Shown here one piece after another: positions 9,046-17,252 of a stretch of DNA of 64,000 nucleotides. The translations under genes and the position numbers were made by a program. The notes under the pieces were generated by a model that worked only from the letters and a program-made list of their open reading frames with translations, was not told the origin of the DNA and searched no databases. This DNA comes from Lentzea kentuckyensis (lineage in GTDB: Bacteria > Actinomycetota > Actinomycetes > Mycobacteriales > Pseudonocardiaceae), in the NCBI RefSeq assembly GCF_002150765.1, contig NZ_MUYM01000031.1, positions 19,876 through 83,875 on the forward strand, given 5' to 3'. Positions within the stretch are counted from its first letter, which is position 1. Each line of letters starts with the position of its first letter.

Positions 9046-11292
9046 TCAGTTCGACTGGGCCCAGGCCACGAGCTGCGCGCGAGTCGAGAGGTCCAAGGCC
9101 GCTTTCACGTTGTGCACGTGCGATTCCACGGTCCGGTGGGAGATCCCGAGCTTGGCGGCGACCTGCGCGTTCGTCATTCCCTGCGCCACCAGCTCGACCA
9201 CCATCCGCTGCCGGTCGCTGAGCACCGGGTCCCCGACGATCTCCTCGTCCAGCGCGGTTTCCAGGGCGTGCCGGACGTCCATCGCCTGACCCGCGGTGAG
9301 GGCTCGGTCGAAAGCCGCGCGGGACAAGGACTCCCGCGCGAGGTCCAGTGCGGCGTCCATCTTCCGCTGCCACCACGGCTCCGGCGGAACACCCCACGCC
9401 GTGCGCATCTGCCGGCACGCGGCCAGCAGGCGCACACCGAGTTCGTGCCGCCCTGCCAGCATCGCGACCAGGCCACGACCCTCGACCGACTCCGGCACCG
9501 CGCGCGGCAGGCTCGCGGACATCCGCGCGCTCTCGGCGAACCGCGTGCCGGCCGTCGTCAGGTCCCCGCGCTCCAACGCGATGCAGCCCGACGTGTGCAC
9601 AGCAGCCGCCACGACGTCCGGCCGCGCATGCGCTCTCAGCACCGGCAACGCGCCTTCGACCAGGACGCTCGCCCCGTCCACGTCGCCCTGGGCGAGCAGC
9701 AGCCAGCCGAGGTTCTGACTCGACACCGCGACACTCACGTCGTTGCCGTTGCGTACGCCGTGCTGGATCGATTGGCGCAACGCCCATGTCGTGTTCGGCG
9801 CGTCTCCCGCACCGTCGTAAGCGCCCGCCAGCGTGCGGAACATCCGGCACATGATCAGGTCCTGCCCGCTGGCCTCCGCGGTGTCGACCGCCTCGATGGC
9901 GTACTTCACGGCTTCGTCGTGGCGTTCCTCGTGGCTTGCCAGCAGAGACGCGTACTCCAGCGCGAGGATCCGGTAGCGGGTGTCGGCGGGTGACCGGTGC
10001 AGCACCTGCATCAGCACCGCGCCCGCCTGGGTGTAGTAACCGCGGTCGAAGCACACCCGCAGCAACATCGTGGCGAGCATCAGCCGTCGTTCGTCCTGCG
10101 GTGCGACCAGATGGGCGAACGCGTGCGCCACGTTGTCGTACTCCTGGTGCAGCGCCTTCAACTGCTCCGGCGCCAGGATCGACGACGCGACGCCGGGTTC
10201 GCCCTTCTCGCACAGCCAGGCGATGATCCGTTCGGCGGTGACCTCGTACTCGCCCTGCTCCCTCAGCCGTTCCTCCGCGTAGAGCCGGACCGATTCGAGC
10301 ATCCGGAAGCGGCCGTCGTTCTCCCGCGCCACCAACGACTTCGCCTGCAACGCCGTGAGCAGGCCGATCACCGGAGCGCCGTGCACGACCTGGGCGATCT
10401 CCAGCCCGAACCCGCCGGGCAGCGGCGCGAGCCGGCGGAACAACTCCTTCTCCGGCGTGGTCAGCAGGTCGTGACTCCACGCGATGGCCGCGCGCAGACT
10501 CTGGTGGCGCGCCTGCTCGCCGGCGTCGCTGAGCAGGTCGAGCCGGTGGTCGAGGCGGCTCGTGAGCTCGCCCAGCGGCACCGACCGGGAGAGCTTCGCG
10601 GCCAGTTCCACGGCGAGCGGCACACCGTCCAGCCGGGCGCAGATGGCGGCGACCAAGTCCTGGTCACCTGTCGTGCCAGCGCGTTCCGCGAAGAGCCGGA
10701 CGGCGTCCTCGTCCATGCCGTGCAACGGGTACACGGCCTCACCGATGGCCCTCAGGGCTTCCCGGCTCGTGGCGAGGACCTGCACGTTCGGGCAGCGCGA
10801 CAAGAGCGCGTCAACGATGTCACAGCACTCTTCGACGAGATGCTCGCAGTTGTCGACGAGCAGCAGGGTTCTTCGGTTCGCGAGTTCGTGCAGCAACGTG
10901 GTCCTGAGCGCGACCCCCGCGTGCTGGTACACCCCAACGGCTTCCGCGAACGCCTGCACGACCTGGCCTGGCCGGCTCAGCTTGCCGAGCTCGACCGTCC
11001 GCACCTCGGTCCGCTTGGCGCGCTTCGCGAGCTCGACCGCCAGCCGCGTCTTCCCGACCCCGGCCGCGCCGACGAGGGTGAGCATCCTGTGCTTGCGCAG
11101 CAACGGAAGCAGCTCGGCCAGCTGGCTTTCCCTGCCGACGAACACGTCGCCGTACCCGGGTACCTCCGCGACCACAGTGGACGTACCCGCGGAGCGTTGA
11201 CGATAGGCACGCTGACGGCACGCGTTCGAGCAATACCGCGCCCGCGACGGCAGGGGCGCGAAATCGCTGCCGCAGCTCGCGCAGGTGCCCAT
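9046..11292 (-). CDS. LuxR-family NB-ARC regulator with N-terminal zinc ribbon
   Basis: 748 residues. Residues 4-24 carry a CxxC...CxxxC pattern (CASCGSDF, YCSNACRQR), a probable zinc ribbon. An NB-ARC/AAA-type ATPase follows with Walker A GAAGVGKTR (~75-83), Walker B TLLLVDNCEHL and GVPLAVELAA. TPR-like helices occupy ~400-670. A C-terminal LuxR HTH (LSDRQRMVVELVAQGMTNAQ, then VAAKLGISHRTVESHV) ends the protein. This is a large STAND regulator (LAL/MalT-like) predicted to bind DNA when triggered by an unknown ligand. The zinc ribbon at the front is unusual. Regulon not visible. Confidence 0.88.
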   Translation of the reverse strand: MGTCASCGSDFAPLPSRARYCSNACRQRAYRQRSAGTSTVVAEVPGYGDVFVGRESQLAELLPLLRKHRMLTLVGAAGVGKTRLAVELAKRAKRTEVRTVELGKLSRPGQVVQAFAEAVGVYQHAGVALRTTLLHELANRRTLLLVDNCEHLVEECCDIVDALLSRCPNVQVLATSREALRAIGEAVYPLHGMDEDAVRLFAERAGTTGDQDLVAAICARLDGVPLAVELAAKLSRSVPLGELTSRLDHRLDLLSDAGEQARHQSLRAAIAWSHDLLTTPEKELFRRLAPLPGGFGLEIAQVVHGAPVIGLLTALQAKSLVARENDGRFRMLESVRLYAEERLREQGEYEVTAERIIAWLCEKGEPGVASSILAPEQLKALHQEYDNVAHAFAHLVAPQDERRLMLATMLLRVCFDRGYYTQAGAVLMQVLHRSPADTRYRILALEYASLLASHEERHDEAVKYAIEAVDTAEASGQDLIMCRMFRTLAGAYDGAGDAPNTTWALRQSIQHGVRNGNDVSVAVSSQNLGWLLLAQGDVDGASVLVEGALPVLRAHARPDVVAAAVHTSGCIALERGDLTTAGTRFAESARMSASLPRAVPESVEGRGLVAMLAGRHELGVRLLAACRQMRTAWGVPPEPWWQRKMDAALDLARESLSRAAFDRALTAGQAMDVRHALETALDEEIVGDPVLSDRQRMVVELVAQGMTNAQVAAKLGISHRTVESHVHNVKAALDLSTRAQLVAWAQSN

Positions 11293-11320
11293 CCCACGAG
11301 CCTACGACCGTTTTGGCGTC

Positions 11321-13528
11321 TCAATTGGAAAGTGTGTGAAGGTCGACCTCGATCGTGGTCCCCGACCGCAGTTCGGCGAGCTCGATCCGATCCTTCGCCT
11401 TCCCCAGCCACCCACTCCGAACCCGCTCCACCACCTGCGTTTTCGTGGTGTCGGCGGCCTCAGCTTTGATCACGATGTCCTTGCCGTTCTCCAGATGGAT
11501 CACAGCCCTTGCGTACCTGGGCGCGTGTGACACGAATTCACCGGTTCCCGGCACCGCGGGGTACATCCCGAGCGCGCTGAACACGTACCAGGCCGACATC
11601 GTGCCGAGGTCGTCGTTGCCCGTGACGCCCGCCGGTCCGTTGACGAACAACGTCTGCGCGGCCCTGACGACCACCGACGTCTTCTCCGGCTTGCCGATGA
11701 GCGCGTACATCCACGGCGCATGCAGGTCCGGCTCGTTGTTCGGGTTGTACCTGAACTGGTTGTAGTAGTCGTAGGGCCCAACAACCCATTTCTCGCGAAC
11801 GGTCCGCGCCGGATCCGTGAGCAAATCTGCGTAGGCGAAGAAGTCGTCGAGCCGCGCCTCGGCCGCCGCCTTGCCACCGAGCGCCGTGATCAGGCCGGGC
11901 ACGTCGTGCTGGGCGAGCCACTGGTACTGCCAGGCCGTGCCCTCGTGAAACCCCTCCGGCCCCTGCGGGGTGAACGGGGTGAGCCACGCCCCGTTGTCGA
12001 GTTTCGGTCGCGGGAAGCCGGTGAAGCCGCGGTCGGTGACGCTGTGGTCCCACAGGTTGCGGTGGTTGAGCCCGCGCTTCCTGAGTCGCTCCGCGTCTTC
12101 CTTGTGACCGAGCGCCTCGGCCATGATCGCGAGCGTGGCGTCGGCCAGCGCGTACTCGAGGGTCGCGGACGCGCCGTGGTGCGGGTCGGTGTCCTGGCCC
12201 TTCTTCGGGAAGCGCTTGTCGTACTGGACGAAGCCGTTCCTGAGGTAGTTCGGATTGCCGGACCGGCCCTGGAACCTGGAGCTTCCGGGCGGGATGCCGT
12301 CCACGTTCTGAAGCAGGGCTTGGTACGCCTGTTCTTCCCGGTCCTTGAGGTGACCGAACCGCCACAGGTCCACCAGGAACGGCGTGACCGGGTCGCCGGT
12401 CATGCAGTTCGTCTCCTGGTTGGCGTACGCCCAGCGCGGAAGCCAGCCGCCCTGTTCGTGGATGGCGAGGACGCTCCTGGCGATGTCCTTGCTTCGTTGC
12501 GTGCGGATCAGCGCGAGGAGCTGGTTGTGGGCACGGTAGGTGTCCCACAGCGAGTAGTACTCGTAGTAGGTCCAGCCGTCTGCCGTGTGGATCTGGTTGT
12601 CGAAGCCGCGGTACCGGCCGTCGGCGTCGCTGCCGGTCAACGGCTGCAGCAGCACGTGGTACAGCGCGGTGTAGAAGACCGCGCGTTCGTCCCAGTCCTC
12701 CGTCTCGATCTCGATGCAGCACAGCTCTTTCCGCCACGCGTCCTGCGCGTCGTTGCGGATCTCGTCGAAGGTCTTGCCGGTGGTTTCGGTTGTCAGGTTG
12801 CCGGTTGCGCCTTGTTCGTCCACTTGGGACAGAGACGTGTACGCGGTGACCGGACCCGGTTCGAACGTGACCCAGGCCCCCCGAAGCCCGGCGCCGCCGA
12901 CTGATTCGCGTTGCCCCGGCCTGGGTCCGCCCGGCGTCCAGGTGCCGAACTCCCGGAACGGACGGTCGAACCTGGTGGTGAAGTAGGTGGTGTACGGCCG
13001 GCCGCCGCAGAACGCCTGTGTCTCCACGGTTCCGGTGATCGTGCGGTCGTCGAGGACTCGGATGCCGCTGGCCGAGACCGGTTCCTTGTCGTTGGCCTGG
13101 CCCACGTTGATCAGGAGTGTGCCGTTGACGCCTGCAGGGAACGTGTACCGCTCGACACCCGTTCTGGTGGTCGCGGTGCATTCGACGGTGATGTCGCGGT
13201 CCAGCTTGACCTTGTAGTAGCCGGGTTTGCCGATCTCGCCGTCGTGGGAGTAGCGGGTGGCGTAGCGCTTGTGGTCGAAGCTGCCCGGGAGTCGCGTGAC
13301 CGGGAGGATCGGGACCAGACCGCCCTGTTCCCAGCAGCCGGCGCCGGACAGGAAGAAGTGCCCGAAGCCCCTGATCTGCTGGTCGTCGTAGCGGTAGCCG
13401 GCGTAGTGGGAGCCGATCGGGCTGGAGTGCGTCTTGCCGAAGGGCATGGACGCGCCGGGGAACGTGTTGCCCTCGTCCTTCGTACCGATGAACGTGTTGA
13501 CCGACTCGATGGGGTCCAGTGCGTCCAC
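11321..13528 (-). CDS. GH92 family alpha-1,2-mannosidase
   Basis: 735 residues covering the whole GH92 fold: N-terminal beta-sandwich starting DPIESVNTFIGT, and the (alpha/alpha)6 domain with VGPYDYYNQFRYNPNNEPD and the signature GNDDLGTMSAWYVFSALGMYP, which holds the catalytic acidic residues. The family removes mannose from N-glycans or mannans in a Ca2+-dependent way. The frame has an in-frame stop just upstream and no signal peptide, so the enzyme would be cytoplasmic or exported by another route. GTG start with GGAGG only one base away, so the exact start is not certain. Confidence 0.9.
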   Translation of the reverse strand: MDALDPIESVNTFIGTKDEGNTFPGASMPFGKTHSSPIGSHYAGYRYDDQQIRGFGHFFLSGAGCWEQGGLVPILPVTRLPGSFDHKRYATRYSHDGEIGKPGYYKVKLDRDITVECTATTRTGVERYTFPAGVNGTLLINVGQANDKEPVSASGIRVLDDRTITGTVETQAFCGGRPYTTYFTTRFDRPFREFGTWTPGGPRPGQRESVGGAGLRGAWVTFEPGPVTAYTSLSQVDEQGATGNLTTETTGKTFDEIRNDAQDAWRKELCCIEIETEDWDERAVFYTALYHVLLQPLTGSDADGRYRGFDNQIHTADGWTYYEYYSLWDTYRAHNQLLALIRTQRSKDIARSVLAIHEQGGWLPRWAYANQETNCMTGDPVTPFLVDLWRFGHLKDREEQAYQALLQNVDGIPPGSSRFQGRSGNPNYLRNGFVQYDKRFPKKGQDTDPHHGASATLEYALADATLAIMAEALGHKEDAERLRKRGLNHRNLWDHSVTDRGFTGFPRPKLDNGAWLTPFTPQGPEGFHEGTAWQYQWLAQHDVPGLITALGGKAAAEARLDDFFAYADLLTDPARTVREKWVVGPYDYYNQFRYNPNNEPDLHAPWMYALIGKPEKTSVVVRAAQTLFVNGPAGVTGNDDLGTMSAWYVFSALGMYPAVPGTGEFVSHAPRYARAVIHLENGKDIVIKAEAADTTKTQVVERVRSGWLGKAKDRIELAELRSGTTIEVDLHTLSN

Positions 13529-13607
13529 GCCTCCACCCTAGTTGGGAAGCCGGAGTGGTGGAGGGTTCAGACGGGTGGCCGGTGAGCATCAGAGGAAGAT
13601 GACTGGC

Positions 13608-13916
13608 GTGAGTGACACCCCTGAGAACGCGTGGAGGCCGCGGCGCGAGCGCCTCGACGGCCTCATCGACAGTGCGCGTGCTCAAGTCGCCACCGAAGGA
13701 CTGCAGCTCCTCGTGGACGTCGATCCCGTGGAGGAACCGAGCCCCGCCGCAGTCTGGCACTGGCACTTGACCTGCACCGCCGGCAACGTTGAGATCGACG
13801 TGATTGCATCGCAGGACCCGGCGAGGTTCTCGATCGAGGACGGCAGCGGTCGGTTCGAGATCGAGGCCGACTCGGCCACGTTCCCCGAAGTGCTGGCGCG
13901 GCGGCTTCTGCGGTAG
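13608..13916 (+). CDS. Small hypothetical protein
   Basis: 102 residues: acidic, soluble, with WHWHLTCTAGNVEIDVIASQ in the middle and a basic ARRLLR end. I do not recognise the family. AGAGGAAG at 13591-13598 is nine bases from GTG 13608, which decides the start; an ATG at 13599 would sit directly on the ribosome-binding site. It is divergent from the GH92 gene with an ~80-base gap that must hold both promoters. Confidence 0.6.
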   Translation: MSDTPENAWRPRRERLDGLIDSARAQVATEGLQLLVDVDPVEEPSPAAVWHWHLTCTAGNVEIDVIASQDPARFSIEDGSGRFEIEADSATFPEVLARRLLR

Positions 13917-13990
13917 CTCGCGATCCCGGCGAACACGCTCGCGTCGATCCTGCGCCGGGTTCGCCCCGGCACGGTGATCGCGCTGTCGCC

Positions 13991-14266
13991 GTGGCCTGCA
14001 CGCGGGACTCAGCGATGCTGGCTCTCGCAGAGCCCCGAACCATCCACCTTGCCGACGGCGCCGGGGAGTCGGGCCCGCTGACGTTTGTCGACGCTCCTGA
14101 ACTGGTGGCTGCACTGGCCGCACTGCTGCCGAGATCTCGGGTGCTCACCCTGCCCGAGCTGAACGGCCCGTTCGACGCCGCGACTTGGTCCCACATCTCG
14201 TCGAACGACATCACCTACTGGCGGTCGAGCACCCTCGGCGAAGCGCTCTTCAACTACTGGGACTGA
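13991..14266 (+). CDS. Hypothetical ORF, possibly 5'-truncated
   Basis: 91 codons from GTG 13991, ending in WSHISSNDITYWRSSTLGEALFNYWD-type sequence (given here in part). That end looks like a conserved C-terminus. No ribosome-binding site precedes the start. The stretch before it (13917-13990) reads as protein-like in a different frame (PANTLASILRRVRPGTVIAL). The gene could therefore be a full small ORF or the tail of a frameshifted ancestor. Function unknown. Confidence 0.4.
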   Translation: MACTRDSAMLALAEPRTIHLADGAGESGPLTFVDAPELVAALAALLPRSRVLTLPELNGPFDAATWSHISSNDITYWRSSTLGEALFNYWD

Positions 14267-14381
14267 CGAGCCTCCGTCACCGAATCCACCTGGCGAAGAT
14301 CAAGACCACCCGGCGTCACCTGTCCTGTTCCGGATTAGGCAAGTGCGGAAACGAAGCGACCCTTGACCGGTTCCGGAACGG

Positions 14382-14410
14382 TTGACAAGGCCGTAAAGGC
14401 GGGGTGAGAT
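14382..14410 (+). promoter_or_regulatory. Promoter of the lacI-sugar operon
   Basis: TTGACA at 14382-14387, a 17-base spacer, then TGAGAT at 14405-14410. Transcription would start close to the ATG at 14420, giving a leaderless or almost leaderless mRNA. Confidence 0.6.
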
Positions 14411-14419
14411 ACGGCCACT

Positions 14420-15463
14420 ATGACAACGTTGTCCCCCAGCGGACCGATCGCCGGTCAGCGCAAGGTACGTCGCGCGACGATGAACGACGTCGCGCGGCTT
14501 GCGGGCGTGAGCATCAAGACCGTCTCGCGCGTGGTCAACGACGAACCGGGCGTGCACCCGTCCACCGCCGAACGCGTGTTGGCAGCCATCGACCAACTCG
14601 GGTTCCGGCGGAACCTGAGTGCCCGCAACCTGCGCCGCGGCTCGTCCACCGGCACGATCGGGCTGGTGCTGGAGGACGTCGGCAACCCGTTCTACTCCGG
14701 CGTGACCCGCGCTGTCGAGGAAATCGCGCGACTGCGGGGCAGACAGGTGATCTCGGGGTCGTCGGACGAGGATCCCGGCCGGGAACGCGAGCTGGCGCTG
14801 GAGTTCTGCAGCCGCCGGGTCGACGGGTTGCTGATCGTTCCGGCGGGGCTGCAGCACAGCTATCTGGTGCCGGAGATGCGCGCGGGCACGCCCGTGGTGT
14901 TCCTGGACCGGCCCGCGGGCGACGTCGTGGCGGACACCGTGCTGGTGGACAACATCGGTGGCACGGTCGAGGCCGTCACCCATCTGGCCGCACACGGACA
15001 TCGCCGCATCGCGTTCCTCGGGGACGCGCCGGACATCTTCACCGCCAACGAACGCCTGCGTGGTTATCGCGAGGGCTGTGTGCGTGCGGGCATCGGGTAC
15101 CACGAGGAGCTCGTGGCGATGGGGCCGCACGACGAGAGCAGCGTGGCGACCACGTTGCAACGGCTGCAGAACCTGCGCGAGCCCGCGACGGCGATCGTGG
15201 CCGGCAACAACCGCATCACCGTGCACATCCTGCGCTCGCTCGCAGGCACCACCGAACGCCCTGCCCTGGTGGGCTTCGACGACTTCGAGCTCGCCGACCT
15301 GTTGTCGCCGCCGGTGACCGTGATCGCGCACGACGCGAGCGCGCTCGGCAAGGCGGCCACGGATTTGTTGTTCGCCCGCTTGGACGGCGACAACTCACCA
15401 CCGCGCCGCGTCGTGCTGCCGGTGCGCTTGGTGCCACGAGGATCCGGGGAGGTCCACGCGTGA
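14420..15463 (+). CDS. LacI-family transcriptional regulator
   Basis: 347 residues. The N-terminal HTH (NDVARLAGVSIKTVSRVVND, residues ~21-40) and hinge helix (SARNLRRGSSTGTIGLVL) are classic LacI/GalR. The rest is a periplasmic-binding-protein-like sugar sensor (GNPFYSGVTRAVEEIA, VDGLLIVPAG). It heads an operon for a sugar ABC importer and mannose-6-phosphate isomerase, so it most likely represses these genes until the sugar or its phosphate binds. The TGA overlaps the GTG of manA. Confidence 0.93.
   Translation: MTTLSPSGPIAGQRKVRRATMNDVARLAGVSIKTVSRVVNDEPGVHPSTAERVLAAIDQLGFRRNLSARNLRRGSSTGTIGLVLEDVGNPFYSGVTRAVEEIARLRGRQVISGSSDEDPGRERELALEFCSRRVDGLLIVPAGLQHSYLVPEMRAGTPVVFLDRPAGDVVADTVLVDNIGGTVEAVTHLAAHGHRRIAFLGDAPDIFTANERLRGYREGCVRAGIGYHEELVAMGPHDESSVATTLQRLQNLREPATAIVAGNNRITVHILRSLAGTTERPALVGFDDFELADLLSPPVTVIAHDASALGKAATDLLFARLDGDNSPPRRVVLPVRLVPRGSGEVHA
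14422..14433. promoter_or_regulatory. LacI-type operator, site 1
   Basis: The 12-bp perfect palindrome GACAACGTTGTC overlaps the lacI start codon, immediately downstream of the predicted transcription start. That is an ideal place for autorepression. The same 12 bases recur at 17266-17277, which argues against chance. Confidence 0.7.
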
Positions 15464-16491
15464 GTTCTGGTGTGCTCCACCAGCCTGTCAACTTGCCCGC
15501 CAACCAGCCGAAGCAGTTCTACCGCGGTGGTGAGGCGATCGCCGCACTGCGCGGTGGCACCAGCGGCGACTTCGGCCCCGAGGACTGGGTGGCGTCCACG
15601 ACAACGCTGTACGGACGCAGCGACGCCGGGTTGACAACGTTGCCGAACGGCGTGCTGCTGCGCGACGCCGTGGAGGCGGACCCGACCGGATGGCTCGGCC
15701 CGGAGCACGCGGCGAAGTTCGGCGCGGACACCGCGTTGCTGGTGAAGCTGCTCGACGCCGGCCAGCGCCTGCCCGTGCACTGCCATCCGTCGAACGCCTT
15801 CGCGTCCTCACACCTGAACTGCCGCCACGGCAAGACGGAGGCGTGGATCGTCGTCGGCACTACCGGCGCGAACCCGACCGTCTACATCGGATTCCGCGAC
15901 GACGTGCCGGCGGAGACGGTCGCGGACTGGGTCGCCACGCAGAACACCAAGGCGATGCTGGACGCGCTGAACCCGGTGTGCGTGCGGCCCGGCGACACGG
16001 TCTTCGTGCCCGCCGGGGTGCCGCACGCGATCGGCGAGGGCGTGTTCATCGTCGAACTGCAGCAGCCCACGGACTTCTCGGTGACGCTGGAGTGGCAGGG
16101 TTTCCTCGCCAACGGCGACATCGGTCACCTCGGCCTCGGCTACGACGTCGCACTGGAGTGCGTCGACCGGCACGGCTGGGGCGGCCGGCTCGACAGGCTG
16201 GTGCACCAGACGTCCGAGAAGTGGGCGCCGTCGGTCGACCTGCTCGGCCCCGACGCGAACCCGTTCTTCCAGGCCGACCGCCTGCACGTGGAGGGTTCCT
16301 TCGCACTGGAGCCGTCGTTCGCCGTGCTGGTGGTGCTGGAGGGTGCCGGCCAGCTCGGTGAGCTGGAGGTGCACCAGGGCAGCACCGTCGTCGTGCCGCA
16401 CGCGGCCGGCGAGATCGGGCTGACCGGTGACCTGGTGGCGATCCGCTGCCGACCGCCCGTACTGTCCACAGTGGAGGATGTGTCGCCATGA
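15460..16491 (+). CDS. manA: Mannose-6-phosphate isomerase, class I
   Basis: 343 residues. The cupin metal site is visible: VHCHPSNAFA (two His), GKTEAW (Glu) and VPHAIGEGV (His). The enzyme interconverts mannose-6-phosphate and fructose-6-phosphate in the cytoplasm, using zinc. GTG 15460 overlaps the lacI stop and is preceded by GGGGAGG. Its place between the regulator and an importer implies that the imported sugar enters metabolism as a hexose-6-phosphate, plausibly mannose or fructose. No sugar kinase is encoded in the cluster. Confidence 0.88.
   Translation: MSSGVLHQPVNLPANQPKQFYRGGEAIAALRGGTSGDFGPEDWVASTTTLYGRSDAGLTTLPNGVLLRDAVEADPTGWLGPEHAAKFGADTALLVKLLDAGQRLPVHCHPSNAFASSHLNCRHGKTEAWIVVGTTGANPTVYIGFRDDVPAETVADWVATQNTKAMLDALNPVCVRPGDTVFVPAGVPHAIGEGVFIVELQQPTDFSVTLEWQGFLANGDIGHLGLGYDVALECVDRHGWGGRLDRLVHQTSEKWAPSVDLLGPDANPFFQADRLHVEGSFALEPSFAVLVVLEGAGQLGELEVHQGSTVVVPHAAGEIGLTGDLVAIRCRPPVLSTVEDVSP
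15600..15644. promoter_or_regulatory. Two weaker LacI operator-like sites inside manA
   Basis: GACAACGCTGTA (15600-15611) and GACAACGTTGCC (15633-15644) each match the operator at 10 of 12 bases. They are 33 bp apart, about three helical turns. They could be auxiliary sites for looping, or chance matches in coding DNA. Confidence 0.35.
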
Positions 16492-17252
16492 GCGAGCCGT
16501 TGCTGGAGGCTCGTGATCTCACGAAGAACTACGGCACCGTGGAAGCTCTCCGCGGTGCCTCGTTCACCGCCTATCCCGGCGAGGTCGTGTCGCTCATCGG
16601 CGACAACGGCGCGGGCAAGTCCACCCTGGTGAAGTGCCTGTCCGGGGTGGAGCAGCCGACCAGCGGCACCCTGCTGTTCGACGGCAAGCCGCTCGTTCTC
16701 GACTCCCCCAACGACGCCCGCGACCGGGGCATCGAGACGGTGTTCCAGGACCTCGCGGTCGCACCGGACCTCGATCCGGCCGCGAACATGTTCCTGGGCC
16801 GGGAGATCCTCAAGCCCGGCGTCCTCGGGTTCCTCGGGGTGCTCGACAAGAAGGCCATGCGCAGGCAGGCGGCCGAGCACTTCAGCCGGTTCGGCGCGAC
16901 GCTGCAGAGCATCGACGTGCCGATCGCGGCGCTGTCCGGTGGACAACGTCAGTCCGTCGCGGTCGCACGGTCGGTGGCGTGGGCGTCGAAGCTCGTGTTC
17001 ATGGACGAGCCGACCGCCGCACTCGGTGTGGTGCAACGGGAACGCGTGCTGGACGTGATCAAGCGCGTGCGCGACGAGGGCATCGCGGTGGTGCTGATCT
17101 CGCACAACATGCCCGAGGTGCTGTCGGTTTCCGACCGCGTCGAGGTGCTGCGCCTCGGCCGTCGCGTGGCCCGTTTCAAAGCCGCGGACACCACCGTGGA
17201 GGAGCTGGTCGGCGCGATGACCGGCGCGCTATCGCAGGAGGACGCGGCGTGA
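16488..17252 (+). CDS. Sugar ABC importer ATPase (single-domain, FrcA-like)
   Basis: 254 residues with Walker A GDNGAGKSTLVKCLSG, signature ALSGGQRQSVAVARS, Walker B KLVFMDEPTAALG and the H-loop SHNMPEVLSVSD. It has one ATPase domain, whereas RbsA/XylG have two fused domains, so it resembles FrcA of fructose importers and probably works as a homodimer. The ATG overlaps the manA stop (ATGA) and its stop overlaps the permease start. Confidence 0.9.
   Translation: MSEPLLEARDLTKNYGTVEALRGASFTAYPGEVVSLIGDNGAGKSTLVKCLSGVEQPTSGTLLFDGKPLVLDSPNDARDRGIETVFQDLAVAPDLDPAANMFLGREILKPGVLGFLGVLDKKAMRRQAAEHFSRFGATLQSIDVPIAALSGGQRQSVAVARSVAWASKLVFMDEPTAALGVVQRERVLDVIKRVRDEGIAVVLISHNMPEVLSVSDRVEVLRLGRRVARFKAADTTVEELVGAMTGALSQEDAA

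Noticed and set aside
7318..9993. An open frame of 891 codons on the + strand
   Set aside because: It runs antisense through the ABC ATPase, the hypothetical gene and the LuxR gene. It is Arg/His/Val-rich nonsense typical of high-GC antisense frames, with no domain.
11538..14123. An 861-codon open frame on the - strand overlapping the GH92 gene
   Set aside because: It is a frame-shifted shadow of the GH92 gene; the GH92 frame carries all family motifs.
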